A stretch of DNA of 6,631 bases from Bacillota bacterium (GTDB taxonomy: Bacteria > Bacillota > Dethiobacteria > Dethiobacterales > Dethiobacteraceae): assembly GCA_012800215.1 (NCBI GenBank), contig JAAZJT010000017.1:1-6631 (forward strand), in the 5' to 3' direction. Position 1 is the stretch's first letter, and the number at the start of each line of letters is the position of its first letter. The position numbers were made by a program, and so were the translations under genes. The notes under the pieces are model-generated. The model searched no databases and was not told where the DNA came from. It saw only the letters and a list, made by a program, of their open reading frames with translations. Positions 1 to 5,536 of this stretch are shown in pieces.

Positions 1-135
1 AATGCAGAAAAAGAGCAATAAACTGCGCCAAAAACCAAAAAGCAGTATAGTTAAACCGATGAGTAAACCTAAAAAGCCCCCCAACACTTTCCCCCAGTGT
101 GCGCCCAAAAGTTTTCGAAATTCTTTTTTAGACAC
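1..135 (-). CDS. DUF2273 small membrane protein, N-terminal part (runs off left edge)
   Basis: This is the first 45 codons of a gene cut by the left edge of the window. It starts at a GTG (133-135) preceded by AGAAGGTG at suitable distance, 19 nt after the amaP stop. An overlapping ATG two bases upstream is in another frame and stops early, so GTG is the better start. The protein begins VSKKEFRKLLGAHWGKVLGG and continues into a hydrophobic, glycine-rich segment (about residues 18-45). That is the pattern of DUF2273 proteins: a short basic N-terminus with HxGK near residue 13, then hydrophobic helices. DUF2273 genes commonly sit next to asp23 and amaP, as here. Its role is not well defined; it is probably a small membrane partner of the Asp23/AmaP envelope complex. 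The C-terminus is unseen. Confidence 0.85.
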   Translation of the reverse strand, partial: MSKKEFRKLLGAHWGKVLGGFLGLLIGLTILLFGFWRSLLLFFCI

Positions 136-154
136 ATTTACACCTTCTTTCTCT

Positions 155-688
155 TTACCGGGAAGCCGTAACTGTATCAGTGGCTACATTCTCAACTAAT
201 ACTTTAATTTCCGCCACTGTACAGCCGGTTACATTTTCCACATACTCCCTAACGGCAGTTTGGAGTTCCCCAGTAAGTTGCGGGATACTCTGATCCGGTA
301 CCGTTACAGCACGCAGGTAAATCACTAGACCCGGCTCGGCATAAACTATACGTGTCTTGATTTCCCTTACTCCGCTAATAGTTCTGGCTGCTTTTAAAAC
401 CAAACTTTCTATAGCTTTAAAGCTAATACGAATTTCACCCAAAAGTCCCTGCTGCATAATTGTTTCAATAGTATTTTCCCGGCGCATACTGATGATAAGC
501 AAATAAAACATCAGCGCCAGGAATAACACAGCAAGGAGTACAAATTCCCAATGGCCATAGACTGCATTAATGCTTGTCCGTAAAACTTGTACCGGGTAGA
601 GGGAAAGGGCTGCTCCGCCTACCAATACAGCCGCAGCGCCGAAGATTAAGGCAAGTAATATTAAATATAGTCTTTCACGGGCATTCAC
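155..688 (-). CDS. amaP: AmaP, membrane anchor of the Asp23 envelope-stress protein
   Basis: This 177-residue protein has two N-terminal membrane segments (about residues 7-30 and 48-67) separated by a short loop. A C-terminal Asp23-like alkaline-shock domain follows (about 80-168), with GEIRISFKAIESLV opening it and TGCTVAEIKVLVENV closing it. This is the known architecture of AmaP, which in Staphylococcus recruits cytoplasmic Asp23 to the membrane. The start is GTG (686-688), preceded by AAAGGAG at 700-706 with an 11 nt gap; no closer in-frame ATG exists. It lies 87 nt downstream of the asp23 gene and 19 nt upstream of the DUF2273 gene, the usual trio. A 9 bp stem-loop lies between asp23 and this gene and may lower its expression relative to asp23. 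The family call is firm; the physical partner is inferred from neighbours. Confidence 0.9.
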   Translation of the reverse strand: MNARERLYLILLALIFGAAAVLVGGAALSLYPVQVLRTSINAVYGHWEFVLLAVLFLALMFYLLIISMRRENTIETIMQQGLLGEIRISFKAIESLVLKAARTISGVREIKTRIVYAEPGLVIYLRAVTVPDQSIPQLTGELQTAVREYVENVTGCTVAEIKVLVENVATDTVTASR

Positions 689-740
689 TTACTATTCCGC
701 TCCTTTCGCGCTACGCTAACATAAGAGTTCACTGCTTTAG

Positions 741-765
741 AAGCCCCTGCTGGTGACAGGGGCTT
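741..765 (-). repeat. Intercistronic stem-loop between asp23 and amaP
   Basis: This is a perfect 9 bp inverted repeat (AAGCCCCTG / CAGGGGCTT) around a 7 nt loop, 10 nt after the asp23 stop codon and 52 nt before the amaP start. The stem is GC-rich and should fold stably in RNA. No U-run follows it on the minus strand (only CTTCTAAAG), so it is not a classic intrinsic terminator. An mRNA-stabilising or attenuating hairpin that makes asp23 more abundant than amaP is the likeliest reading. This is inference from position and sequence. Confidence 0.6.
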
Positions 766-775
766 AATCCAATTA

Positions 776-1174
776 TTAATCTACTGAAACTTCTTCTTCA
801 TCTTCTCCTTTAGACGCATTAAAGTTAACACCTTGTACATGAACATTAACTTTAGCTACTTCTAAGCCGGTCATTGACTCAATTGCCTTTTTCACACTCT
901 CTTGAATATTCCAAGCCACATCAGGTATGCGTGCGCCAAACTTAACAATAATATGCAAGTCAATGGTTGCTTTTTTCCCACTAACTTCTACTTTTACGCC
1001 TTTTGAAAGATTACGCTTTCCTAACATGCCGGCAATGCCGCCGGCCAGCCCGCCGCTCATACCTGCTACGCCTTCAATTTCAGTTGCTGCTAATCCTGCA
1101 ATAATGGCCACAACTTCATCGGCAATTTTAACGGCACCTAGCTCTGTCGGCAGATACTCTTCCTGCACGGACAA
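776..1174 (-). CDS. Asp23/Gls24 family envelope stress response protein
   Basis: This is a 132-residue soluble protein without membrane segments. The opening LGAVKIADEVVAIIAGLAA is the classic Asp23/Gls24 N-terminus. Then come EIEGVAGMSGGLAGG (glycine-rich, about 33-46), KGVKVEVSGKKATIDLHIIV (about 58-77), GARIPDVAWNIQESVKKAIE and TGLEVAKVNVHVQGV (about 102-116). The tail is acidic (EDEEE). The start is TTG (1172-1174), placed 8 nt after GGGAGGTG (1183-1190). The GTG at codon 3 would sit 14 nt away, so TTG is preferred. Asp23 proteins act in cell-envelope homeostasis. The B. subtilis homologue next to spoIIIA is YqhY, normally separated from spoIIIAH by accB and accC, which are absent here. 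A sigma-A-like promoter directly upstream suggests independent expression. Confidence 0.92.
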   Translation of the reverse strand: MSVQEEYLPTELGAVKIADEVVAIIAGLAATEIEGVAGMSGGLAGGIAGMLGKRNLSKGVKVEVSGKKATIDLHIIVKFGARIPDVAWNIQESVKKAIESMTGLEVAKVNVHVQGVNFNASKGEDEEEVSVD

Positions 1175-1182
1175 TTAAAAAA

Positions 1183-1190
1183 CACCTCCC
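1183..1190 (-). promoter_or_regulatory. Strong Shine-Dalgarno fixing the TTG start of asp23
   Basis: GGGAGGTG on the minus strand, 8 nt before the TTG at 1172-1174. The spacing decides for the TTG over the in-frame GTG two codons later. Confidence 0.75.
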
Positions 1191-1193
1191 ATA

Positions 1194-1213
1194 ATTACAG
1201 GTAATACTGTAAT
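1194..1213 (-). repeat. 7+7 bp dyad at the predicted asp23 transcription start
   Basis: ATTACAG and CTGTAAT arms are separated by 6 nt, just downstream of the TATAAT box and just upstream of the Shine-Dalgarno. The dyad would cover roughly the first 20 transcribed bases. It could be an operator for a dimeric repressor or a 5' mRNA hairpin. The arms are perfect, but I cannot assign a regulator family. Position makes a regulatory role plausible. Confidence 0.45.
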
Positions 1214-1220
1214 GTTCTAT

Positions 1221-1249
1221 ATTATACCAAATCCTGTTGTTCAATACAA
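1221..1249 (-). promoter_or_regulatory. Sigma-A-type extended -10 promoter for the asp23-amaP-DUF2273 module
   Basis: On the minus strand a perfect TATAAT (1221-1226) is preceded by TGG, which gives an extended -10 element (TGnTATAAT). A weaker -35, TTGTAT (1244-1249), lies exactly 17 bp upstream. Transcription would start near 1214, about 40 nt before the asp23 start. It sits in the 100 nt gap after the spoIIIAH stop. This suggests vegetative transcription of the envelope genes separate from the sporulation operon. I found no convincing terminator between spoIIIAH and this promoter, so sporulation read-through is also possible. Confidence 0.7.
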
Positions 1250-1274
1250 TTCCTCACTAACCTAAAAAATCCTG

Positions 1275-1889
1275 CTAAGGGCCGCTATGTTCAACTACAG
1301 AAATATCTTCTATCCTTACACCGGTAGCTACACTCACCATATCCGCAATTTGCATAAACTGTGTTTCATCAAGTTTAGCAGCCTGTACTACAATATTTAC
1401 CCTACCGTCTTTAAGAAAGAAAACAGCGTCTTTATACCCTTGGGCCTTCAGCATATTTTCTACCATTAATTCCTTTTCCATTAATTCAATTAAGGCCAAT
1501 AATTGTTCTTCCGCCTCCTTTTTCCCTTCAGCTGTTATATTGGGATTGTCGATCATTTTATTAAGCATTTCAATTTCATTACTGCGAATGCGGTCGCGCT
1601 GCAAACGATACTCTACAAAAAATTCCTCAAAACTTTCTAAGTTCCAGTTTCCTTGCTCAGGGTCACTTGTGGTAGGCACAGCAGGATCATCTGTTTTCTG
1701 CGGTTCTCCCCCTGTTTCCTTATCAGCACCTTCTTTTTCATTTCTCTCATTTTCAGACACAGCTTCCTGGTCTCCCGGACTGACAATGTTAATACGGTCA
1801 CTCTGAAACTGCTTAGCATACCAAACGGCTGCCAATGCCAGTACCAATAAAACAATAGTTGTTATCTTCCTTGACATTTCATTATTCAT
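1275..1889 (-). CDS. spoIIIAH: Stage III sporulation protein AH (SpoIIQ partner of the forespore channel)
   Basis: This 204-residue bitopic protein has an N-terminal membrane helix at about residues 9-26, then an acidic, low-complexity linker (about 38-80) rich in E, D, K, T and P. The family hallmark FFVEYRLQRDRIRSNEIEML follows at about 90-109, then a charged helix (about 119-146) and a ring-building fold ending GVRIEDISVVEHSGP. B. subtilis SpoIIIAH (about 218 aa) binds forespore SpoIIQ across the intermembrane space to form the SpoIIIA-SpoIIQ channel; its ring domain is YscJ/FliF-like. The start is ATG (1887-1889), 8 nt after AAGGAGG; Met5 would be 20 nt away. It begins 15 nt after the spoIIIAG stop and is the last gene of the operon. 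spoIIQ itself is not in this window. Confidence 0.96.
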   Translation of the reverse strand: MNNEMSRKITTIVLLVLALAAVWYAKQFQSDRINIVSPGDQEAVSENERNEKEGADKETGGEPQKTDDPAVPTTSDPEQGNWNLESFEEFFVEYRLQRDRIRSNEIEMLNKMIDNPNITAEGKKEAEEQLLALIELMEKELMVENMLKAQGYKDAVFFLKDGRVNIVVQAAKLDETQFMQIADMVSVATGVRIEDISVVEHSGP

Positions 1890-1904
1890 TATTCTCCCCT
1901 CCTT

Positions 1905-2501
1905 CTAGTCCATCTCTAAAACTTGAATACGATGCGCAGGCAAATCTAAAGCAGCACCCACAGCAGCAGTTATATCTGCTAGGAGACGTGCTCCCCCTTC
2001 ACCCTTTACAGTCACTAAAACTCCGGCAATTTGCGGCGTCTTCTCTTTTACAATCACAGCTTCCTGTCCACTGCCATTTTGCTGCATCACAGTTTCTGTT
2101 CGCACTCTTTCTTCAGAAATTATACGGCTGCCACCACCGCCATCGTCTTCCTGGGTGGTACTGGTTGTGGTCTCCTGATTCTCTAAATACTCATATTCAG
2201 CACCGCTGGCAAGAGTAATAAAAACGCGAACATCTTTAACTCCCTTAATTGTTTTTAAATCATTTCCTAACTTGTGCTCTATTTGTTCTCTGTAATCAGT
2301 GCGGGTTGACACCACCCCTGCCTTATCTACACTGCCTGTGATGGGAGCAGGATTGAGAACGTTTTTAGGGGCTGCACTAATGTACATAAAATAGATACCT
2401 ACTATCACCGCGACAATAATAAACCAATTTTGATATTTACCTTTTTTTTCACCTTTGCCTTGCAGCGTCTCAACTATACGCTGCCAAATTTGCTCACCCA
2501 C
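1905..2501 (-). CDS. spoIIIAG: Stage III sporulation protein AG (ring component of the SpoIIIA channel)
   Basis: This is a 198-residue bitopic protein with a short basic cytoplasmic N-terminus and a membrane helix at about residues 25-43 (WFIIVAVIVGIYFMYIS). The extracytoplasmic ring-building domain that follows is split by a hydrophilic insertion (about 108-150, including TTTSTTQEDDGGGGS). It ends in ITAAVGAALDLPAHRIQVLE. In B. subtilis SpoIIIAG forms a large FliF/YscJ-like ring, and an insertion at this place forms an extra beta structure. The start chosen is GTG at 2499-2501, 8 nt after AAGGAGG. An in-frame GTG at 2508-2510 overlaps that Shine-Dalgarno and cannot use it, so a version three residues longer is less likely. 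The 58 nt gap after spoIIIAF is the longest within the operon. Confidence 0.96.
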   Translation of the reverse strand: MGEQIWQRIVETLQGKGEKKGKYQNWFIIVAVIVGIYFMYISAAPKNVLNPAPITGSVDKAGVVSTRTDYREQIEHKLGNDLKTIKGVKDVRVFITLASGAEYEYLENQETTTSTTQEDDGGGGSRIISEERVRTETVMQQNGSGQEAVIVKEKTPQIAGVLVTVKGEGGARLLADITAAVGAALDLPAHRIQVLEMD

Positions 2502-2509
2502 ACCTGACA

Positions 2510-2516
2510 CCTCCTT
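2510..2516 (-). promoter_or_regulatory. Shine-Dalgarno deciding the spoIIIAG start
   Basis: AAGGAGG on the minus strand. Its last base is the first base of an upstream in-frame GTG (2508-2510), while the GTG at 2499-2501 lies an ideal 8 nt downstream. The shorter protein is therefore the better call. Confidence 0.75.
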
Positions 2517-2559
2517 CTCAAGTCATAGTAGACTAGCTATGTAAAAAGATATGCATGAT

Positions 2560-3153
2560 TTATGCATCTAGTACATGTATCTCTACAATTTTCCGGGAGA
2601 TCCCCAGCATATCAGCCACTTGCAGTTCTAAATCACTTCTCCGTATACCTTTAGGAAGCACTTTCTCCTGAGAGTTTATCCCCACTTCAACCGGCGCAAT
2701 AGGTTCAACAGCACCTGCTGCTGTTGTCGTCTGAGCCATAACCTTTATCTGCCGGGGAACACCAAACTCAAAATGGTTAATATCCTCTTCCACTTCCAAC
2801 GCCAAGGAGATTATTTCCAGACCTGCTGCCTGGAGAGTATTACTGATTTTTTCTTCTATTAGCTGTCTGTACCGCTTAAGAGTTAAGTCCCAATTCACTT
2901 GTTCTAAGGCATTTTGACGTTTTGACACATCTTCTTCAGTAACCGCATCACGCAATTCCAGTATAGGATTTAGTGCTCCCGGTAGCTGCAGTATTGTGCG
3001 CAGTGGCATCAATAGCATTAACATAAGTACCAAACCTACTACCATATTGACAAAAGGACGGAAATCTTTGCGCGGTAAAATCATTTCTATAATAGTTACA
3101 AGGATAATCAATACCACAATATTGCGTACCACACCAGACAAAGTAACAAGCAT
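2560..3153 (-). CDS. spoIIIAF: Stage III sporulation protein AF
   Basis: This 197-residue protein (about 206 aa in B. subtilis) has two N-terminal membrane helices (about 7-25 and 33-53) joined by LPRKDFRPFVNMVVGL, a typical SpoIIIAF stretch. An amphipathic helix follows (about 85-115, ending QAAGLEI). The extracytoplasmic alpha/beta ring-building domain ends SDLELQVADMLGISRKIVEI. SpoIIIAF is an inferred ring-forming part of the SpoIIIA-SpoIIQ complex in the outer forespore membrane. The start ATG (3151-3153) is 8 nt after the spoIIIAE stop. Its Shine-Dalgarno (AAGGTAGGTGG) includes the spoIIIAE stop codon, which points to translational coupling. Confidence 0.95.
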   Translation of the reverse strand: MLVTLSGVVRNIVVLIILVTIIEMILPRKDFRPFVNMVVGLVLMLMLLMPLRTILQLPGALNPILELRDAVTEEDVSKRQNALEQVNWDLTLKRYRQLIEEKISNTLQAAGLEIISLALEVEEDINHFEFGVPRQIKVMAQTTTAAGAVEPIAPVEVGINSQEKVLPKGIRRSDLELQVADMLGISRKIVEIHVLDA

Positions 3154-3161
3154 TATTCCAC

Positions 3162-4331
3162 CTACCTTAACATAAAGGAAGTATTACCAGCCCCCGCAAT
3201 AATGGTAATTGCCACATAAAAGATAATGCCAAGAACAGCAACAGCTGCAAAAACCAATGCCAAACAATTACCCAGCATATTAAGGGAATCACAAAGATTT
3301 GTATCCCCCAATGGCTGGATAAGGGCTGAAGCAAGTTTATAAATAAAAACAAGGGCCAGGATTTTAATTAATGGAAAAGCCACCAGGTAAAACAACACTA
3401 AAATACCGGCAATATGGACAGTGTTTTTTAAAATTAAAGTTGCACCGGCTACTGTTTCCATAGCATCTGAGATCATGCCCCCGACCACCGGCAAAAATGC
3501 ACTGCTTACATATTTAGCAGTCCGTAAAGTAACAGCATCCCCCACCGTTGAAGCAAGCCCATTTATAGATAGCATGCCGATAAAGATAGTCATGGATAGC
3601 CCCATTACCCAAACTGCACAGTTTTTTAACAAGTCAGCCAGCTTGCTTACAGTAACGCGAGGAGAAAAATAGTTTACAATAGAAAGAATGGTAGTTAAAA
3701 AAATCAAAGGAAAAACTACATCTTTTGTCAATGTAGCAAAAAAATTAACAGCAAAAATTATTAATGGCCTAAAGAGCACTGAGGAAGCAAAGCTGCCAAG
3801 GGATGCTAATAATGCTAACAGTAAAGGTATGAGTGCCAGAATTAATTCCACCATTTTAGAAACAGTTTCCCGCCCCAGGCCTACTGCCACTGCAAAGCTT
3901 TGCATCGCAATTGTCACCAGAGCCAAATAGACGACAGCTTGTGATAATGCAGCAATACTGTCACTGGCAAAAGCTTTTTCCAAATTTTTTAGCAGCGCGG
4001 CTATTACCGCCAAAAAAAGTAATTTCCCCAACAAATTTAGATTAACAAACAATTCGCGCCACAAATAACGCCACAAGCCATTAAAAATTTCGGAAAGTGA
4101 AAGACCTTGTCCTTGACCAGAGCGTATCCAAGTTAGAAAGTCCTTCCAGGTAATATTCGGCAGATATTCGCCGGCCTCGCGCTGCAGTTCCTGCCAAAAG
4201 GCTTCTATTTCATTCAATTCCAGTTGTTCAGCTTGCTGCTGCACCATCTCTTCTGTCGATTCTGCCTGAACGGGCGACACTACTGTCGCCATTATGAAGA
4301 TAACCAGCAATAAAGTACCTATTTTTTTCAT
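3162..4331 (-). CDS. spoIIIAE: Stage III sporulation protein AE (polytopic membrane core)
   Basis: This 389-residue membrane protein is close to the B. subtilis length (about 399). It starts with a clear signal peptide (MKK, hydrophobic core, then SPVQA|E, likely cleavage after residue 23). A hydrophilic extracytoplasmic region of about 70 residues rich in E and Q follows. Roughly seven or eight membrane segments come next (about 98-116, 129-149, 160-180, 186-200, 205-222, 236-257, 297-325, 345-375). The stretch TAKYVSSAFLPVVGGMISDA (about 271-290) is typical of the family. It is probably the central membrane subunit of the SpoIIIA export apparatus; its transported substrate is not established. 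The start ATG (4329-4331) is 12 nt after the spoIIIAD stop, with AGGTGG just upstream. Confidence 0.96.
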   Translation of the reverse strand: MKKIGTLLLVIFIMATVVSPVQAESTEEMVQQQAEQLELNEIEAFWQELQREAGEYLPNITWKDFLTWIRSGQGQGLSLSEIFNGLWRYLWRELFVNLNLLGKLLFLAVIAALLKNLEKAFASDSIAALSQAVVYLALVTIAMQSFAVAVGLGRETVSKMVELILALIPLLLALLASLGSFASSVLFRPLIIFAVNFFATLTKDVVFPLIFLTTILSIVNYFSPRVTVSKLADLLKNCAVWVMGLSMTIFIGMLSINGLASTVGDAVTLRTAKYVSSAFLPVVGGMISDAMETVAGATLILKNTVHIAGILVLFYLVAFPLIKILALVFIYKLASALIQPLGDTNLCDSLNMLGNCLALVFAAVAVLGIIFYVAITIIAGAGNTSFMLR

Positions 4332-4343
4332 ATGCCACCTACA

Positions 4344-4730
4344 CTATGGTACAAATTTGACAATGGTTTCCAGCACCGCAACTACTAACGGCATTGCCAT
4401 GACTAGAATAAGCAGTTTCCCGGCAAATTCCACCTTGCTGGCAATAATGCCTTCCCCTGCATCACGGCAAATCTGCGCCCCGAATTCAGCTAAATAAGCA
4501 ATCCCCAAAATCTTTAATAAGGTATTTAAATATACTAGCGAAATATTTGCCTGCAGCGTCATATCCAGCAGTACATTTATAACAGTAGATAAATAAGCTG
4601 CCACCCGCAGAAAAATAATAATTCCTGCCATCATAGCAATCATCATAGAGTAAAAAGGCTTTGTTTCCCGCACCACTATTACTAAAAAAGTAGCTATCAG
4701 AGCAAACGCGACAATCTGGATAATTTCCAA
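4344..4730 (-). CDS. spoIIIAD: Stage III sporulation protein AD
   Basis: This small polytopic membrane protein (128 residues; 133 in B. subtilis) has about four hydrophobic segments (about 3-20, 28-48, 62-80, 104-124). Between the last two lies the strongly conserved GIAYLAEFGAQICRDAGEG (about 76-94), followed by ASKVEFAGK. It opens MEIIQIVAFALIATFL, matching the family N-terminus. The start is TTG (4728-4730) with GGGAGAGG upstream; no in-frame ATG or GTG lies before it and the first internal Met would cut the first helix. SpoIIIAD and SpoIIIAC are related small membrane proteins of the outer forespore membrane complex. The gene follows spoIIIAC after 42 nt and precedes spoIIIAE by 12 nt. 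Confidence 0.95.
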   Translation of the reverse strand: MEIIQIVAFALIATFLVIVVRETKPFYSMMIAMMAGIIIFLRVAAYLSTVINVLLDMTLQANISLVYLNTLLKILGIAYLAEFGAQICRDAGEGIIASKVEFAGKLLILVMAMPLVVAVLETIVKFVP

Positions 4731-4772
4731 TGTCCTCTCCCTTTCTGCTGCGACGGAAAATATCTTCTGGCC

Positions 4773-4979
4773 TTAATAAAGATTAAAAATAGTTTTAATC
4801 GTATAGAAGAGTTCATTAATTAATTGAATTACCATCAACAATACTACCACCACCCCACCTAATGTTAGCATTTGAGCCTGCTCCTCTTTTCCGGCTTGTT
4901 TTAAAACAATATTAAGAACAGAAATAAAAATGCCAATACCGGCAATGCGGAAAATCAGATCTACATCAAAATTGCTCAT
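4773..4979 (-). CDS. spoIIIAC: Stage III sporulation protein AC
   Basis: This 68-residue protein has two membrane helices (about 8-26 and 38-58) joined by a charged loop, KQAGKEEQAQ (about 27-36). Length and pattern (FDVDLIFRIAGIGI, then the Q-x-GK-EE loop) match SpoIIIAC, which is also 68 residues in B. subtilis. The start is the ATG at 4977-4979, preceded by a GGAGGGGGAG Shine-Dalgarno (4986-4995). An open frame continues 29 codons upstream to 5066, but that part overlaps spoIIIAB, is hydrophilic and has no family counterpart. The gene lies 32 nt after spoIIIAB. Confidence 0.95.
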   Translation of the reverse strand: MSNFDVDLIFRIAGIGIFISVLNIVLKQAGKEEQAQMLTLGGVVVVLLMVIQLINELFYTIKTIFNLY

Positions 4980-5011
4980 ACAATTCTCCCCCTCCGGAAG
5001 TGTAATAATTG

Positions 5012-5536
5012 CTAGAGAAGCAGAATTACCACAGCCATCCCACTCAGTACGCCTAAATAACGCCACATTTTTTCACCATTGGCACAATTTTCTGCGGCAT
5101 CTGCTGCATGGGAAGCCAGTTGTGCCTCTGCTGCCGCTAACTGTTTCAATTGGTCCTCACGCCCTAGAGTACCTAACCCAGCCGCACCCCGCGACAGGAT
5201 CGTCCAGTCACGTGGTGTCAGGTTAAGACGATGACGAATAAGTCTAGCAGCCTTTAGCCAAGCTGTGGCAGCATCAATACTGGTGGACTGCTGTAACTCC
5301 TGGCAGGTTAACGTAAAGAAATTTCGCACCTCGCGTTGTGTCAAACGCTCCGCAACCTGCGCCAGGGCGCGTGGCAGTGGGGTAGCAGTATAACCAATTT
5401 CGGCCGCCAGTAATCGCAATGCCAACCTAAATTCCTCCAACTGACGCGTGCGCGCCCTTAGTTTTTCTGCCTGGAAATTCCCCCAAATCATCGTTGCAGT
5501 TACTATTAGGACTGCCCCTAACCATTTAATCCACAT
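5012..5536 (-). CDS. spoIIIAB: Stage III sporulation protein AB
   Basis: This 174-residue protein (171 in B. subtilis) has an N-terminal membrane helix (MWIKWLGAVLIVTATMIWG, 1-19) and a helical cytoplasmic body rich in L, A, R and Q. GEKMWRYLGVLSGMAVVILLL forms a C-terminal membrane helix (about 154-174). The near-N-terminal R-Q-L-E-x-x-R-x-A-L-x-x-L-x-x-E-I pattern (about 31-47) and TPLPRAL are typical of the family. SpoIIIAB has been compared with GspF-type secretion proteins and would work with the SpoIIIAA ATPase. The ATG at 5534-5536 is chosen over an in-frame ATG at 5594-5596, because the extra 20 residues lie inside spoIIIAA and lack family support. It overlaps spoIIIAA by 11 nt, with AGGGGGAAAGGAAG as ribosome site, so coupling is likely. 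Confidence 0.95.
   Translation of the reverse strand: MWIKWLGAVLIVTATMIWGNFQAEKLRARTRQLEEFRLALRLLAAEIGYTATPLPRALAQVAERLTQREVRNFFTLTCQELQQSTSIDAATAWLKAARLIRHRLNLTPRDWTILSRGAAGLGTLGREDQLKQLAAAEAQLASHAADAAENCANGEKMWRYLGVLSGMAVVILLL

Noticed and set aside
1255..1283. Possible terminator after spoIIIAH (CCTTAGCAGG followed by a T-run)
   Set aside because: The T-run is present on the minus strand but the preceding stem has only three base pairs, too weak for an intrinsic terminator.
1540..2218. Plus-strand open frames of 88 and 119 codons (1540-1806 and 1859-2218)
   Set aside because: They lie antisense to spoIIIAH and spoIIIAG, have low-complexity composition and no recognisable domains; they are shadows of the real genes.
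3421..3930. Plus-strand open frames of 83 and 80 codons within spoIIIAE
   Set aside because: They are antisense to a well-conserved membrane protein, have compositions that mirror hydrophobic codons, and lack convincing ribosome sites.
4980..5066. N-terminal extension of spoIIIAC to an upstream ATG at 5066
   Set aside because: The extra 29 residues overlap the end of spoIIIAB, are hydrophilic and do not fit the 68-residue family length; a strong Shine-Dalgarno precedes the ATG at 4979.
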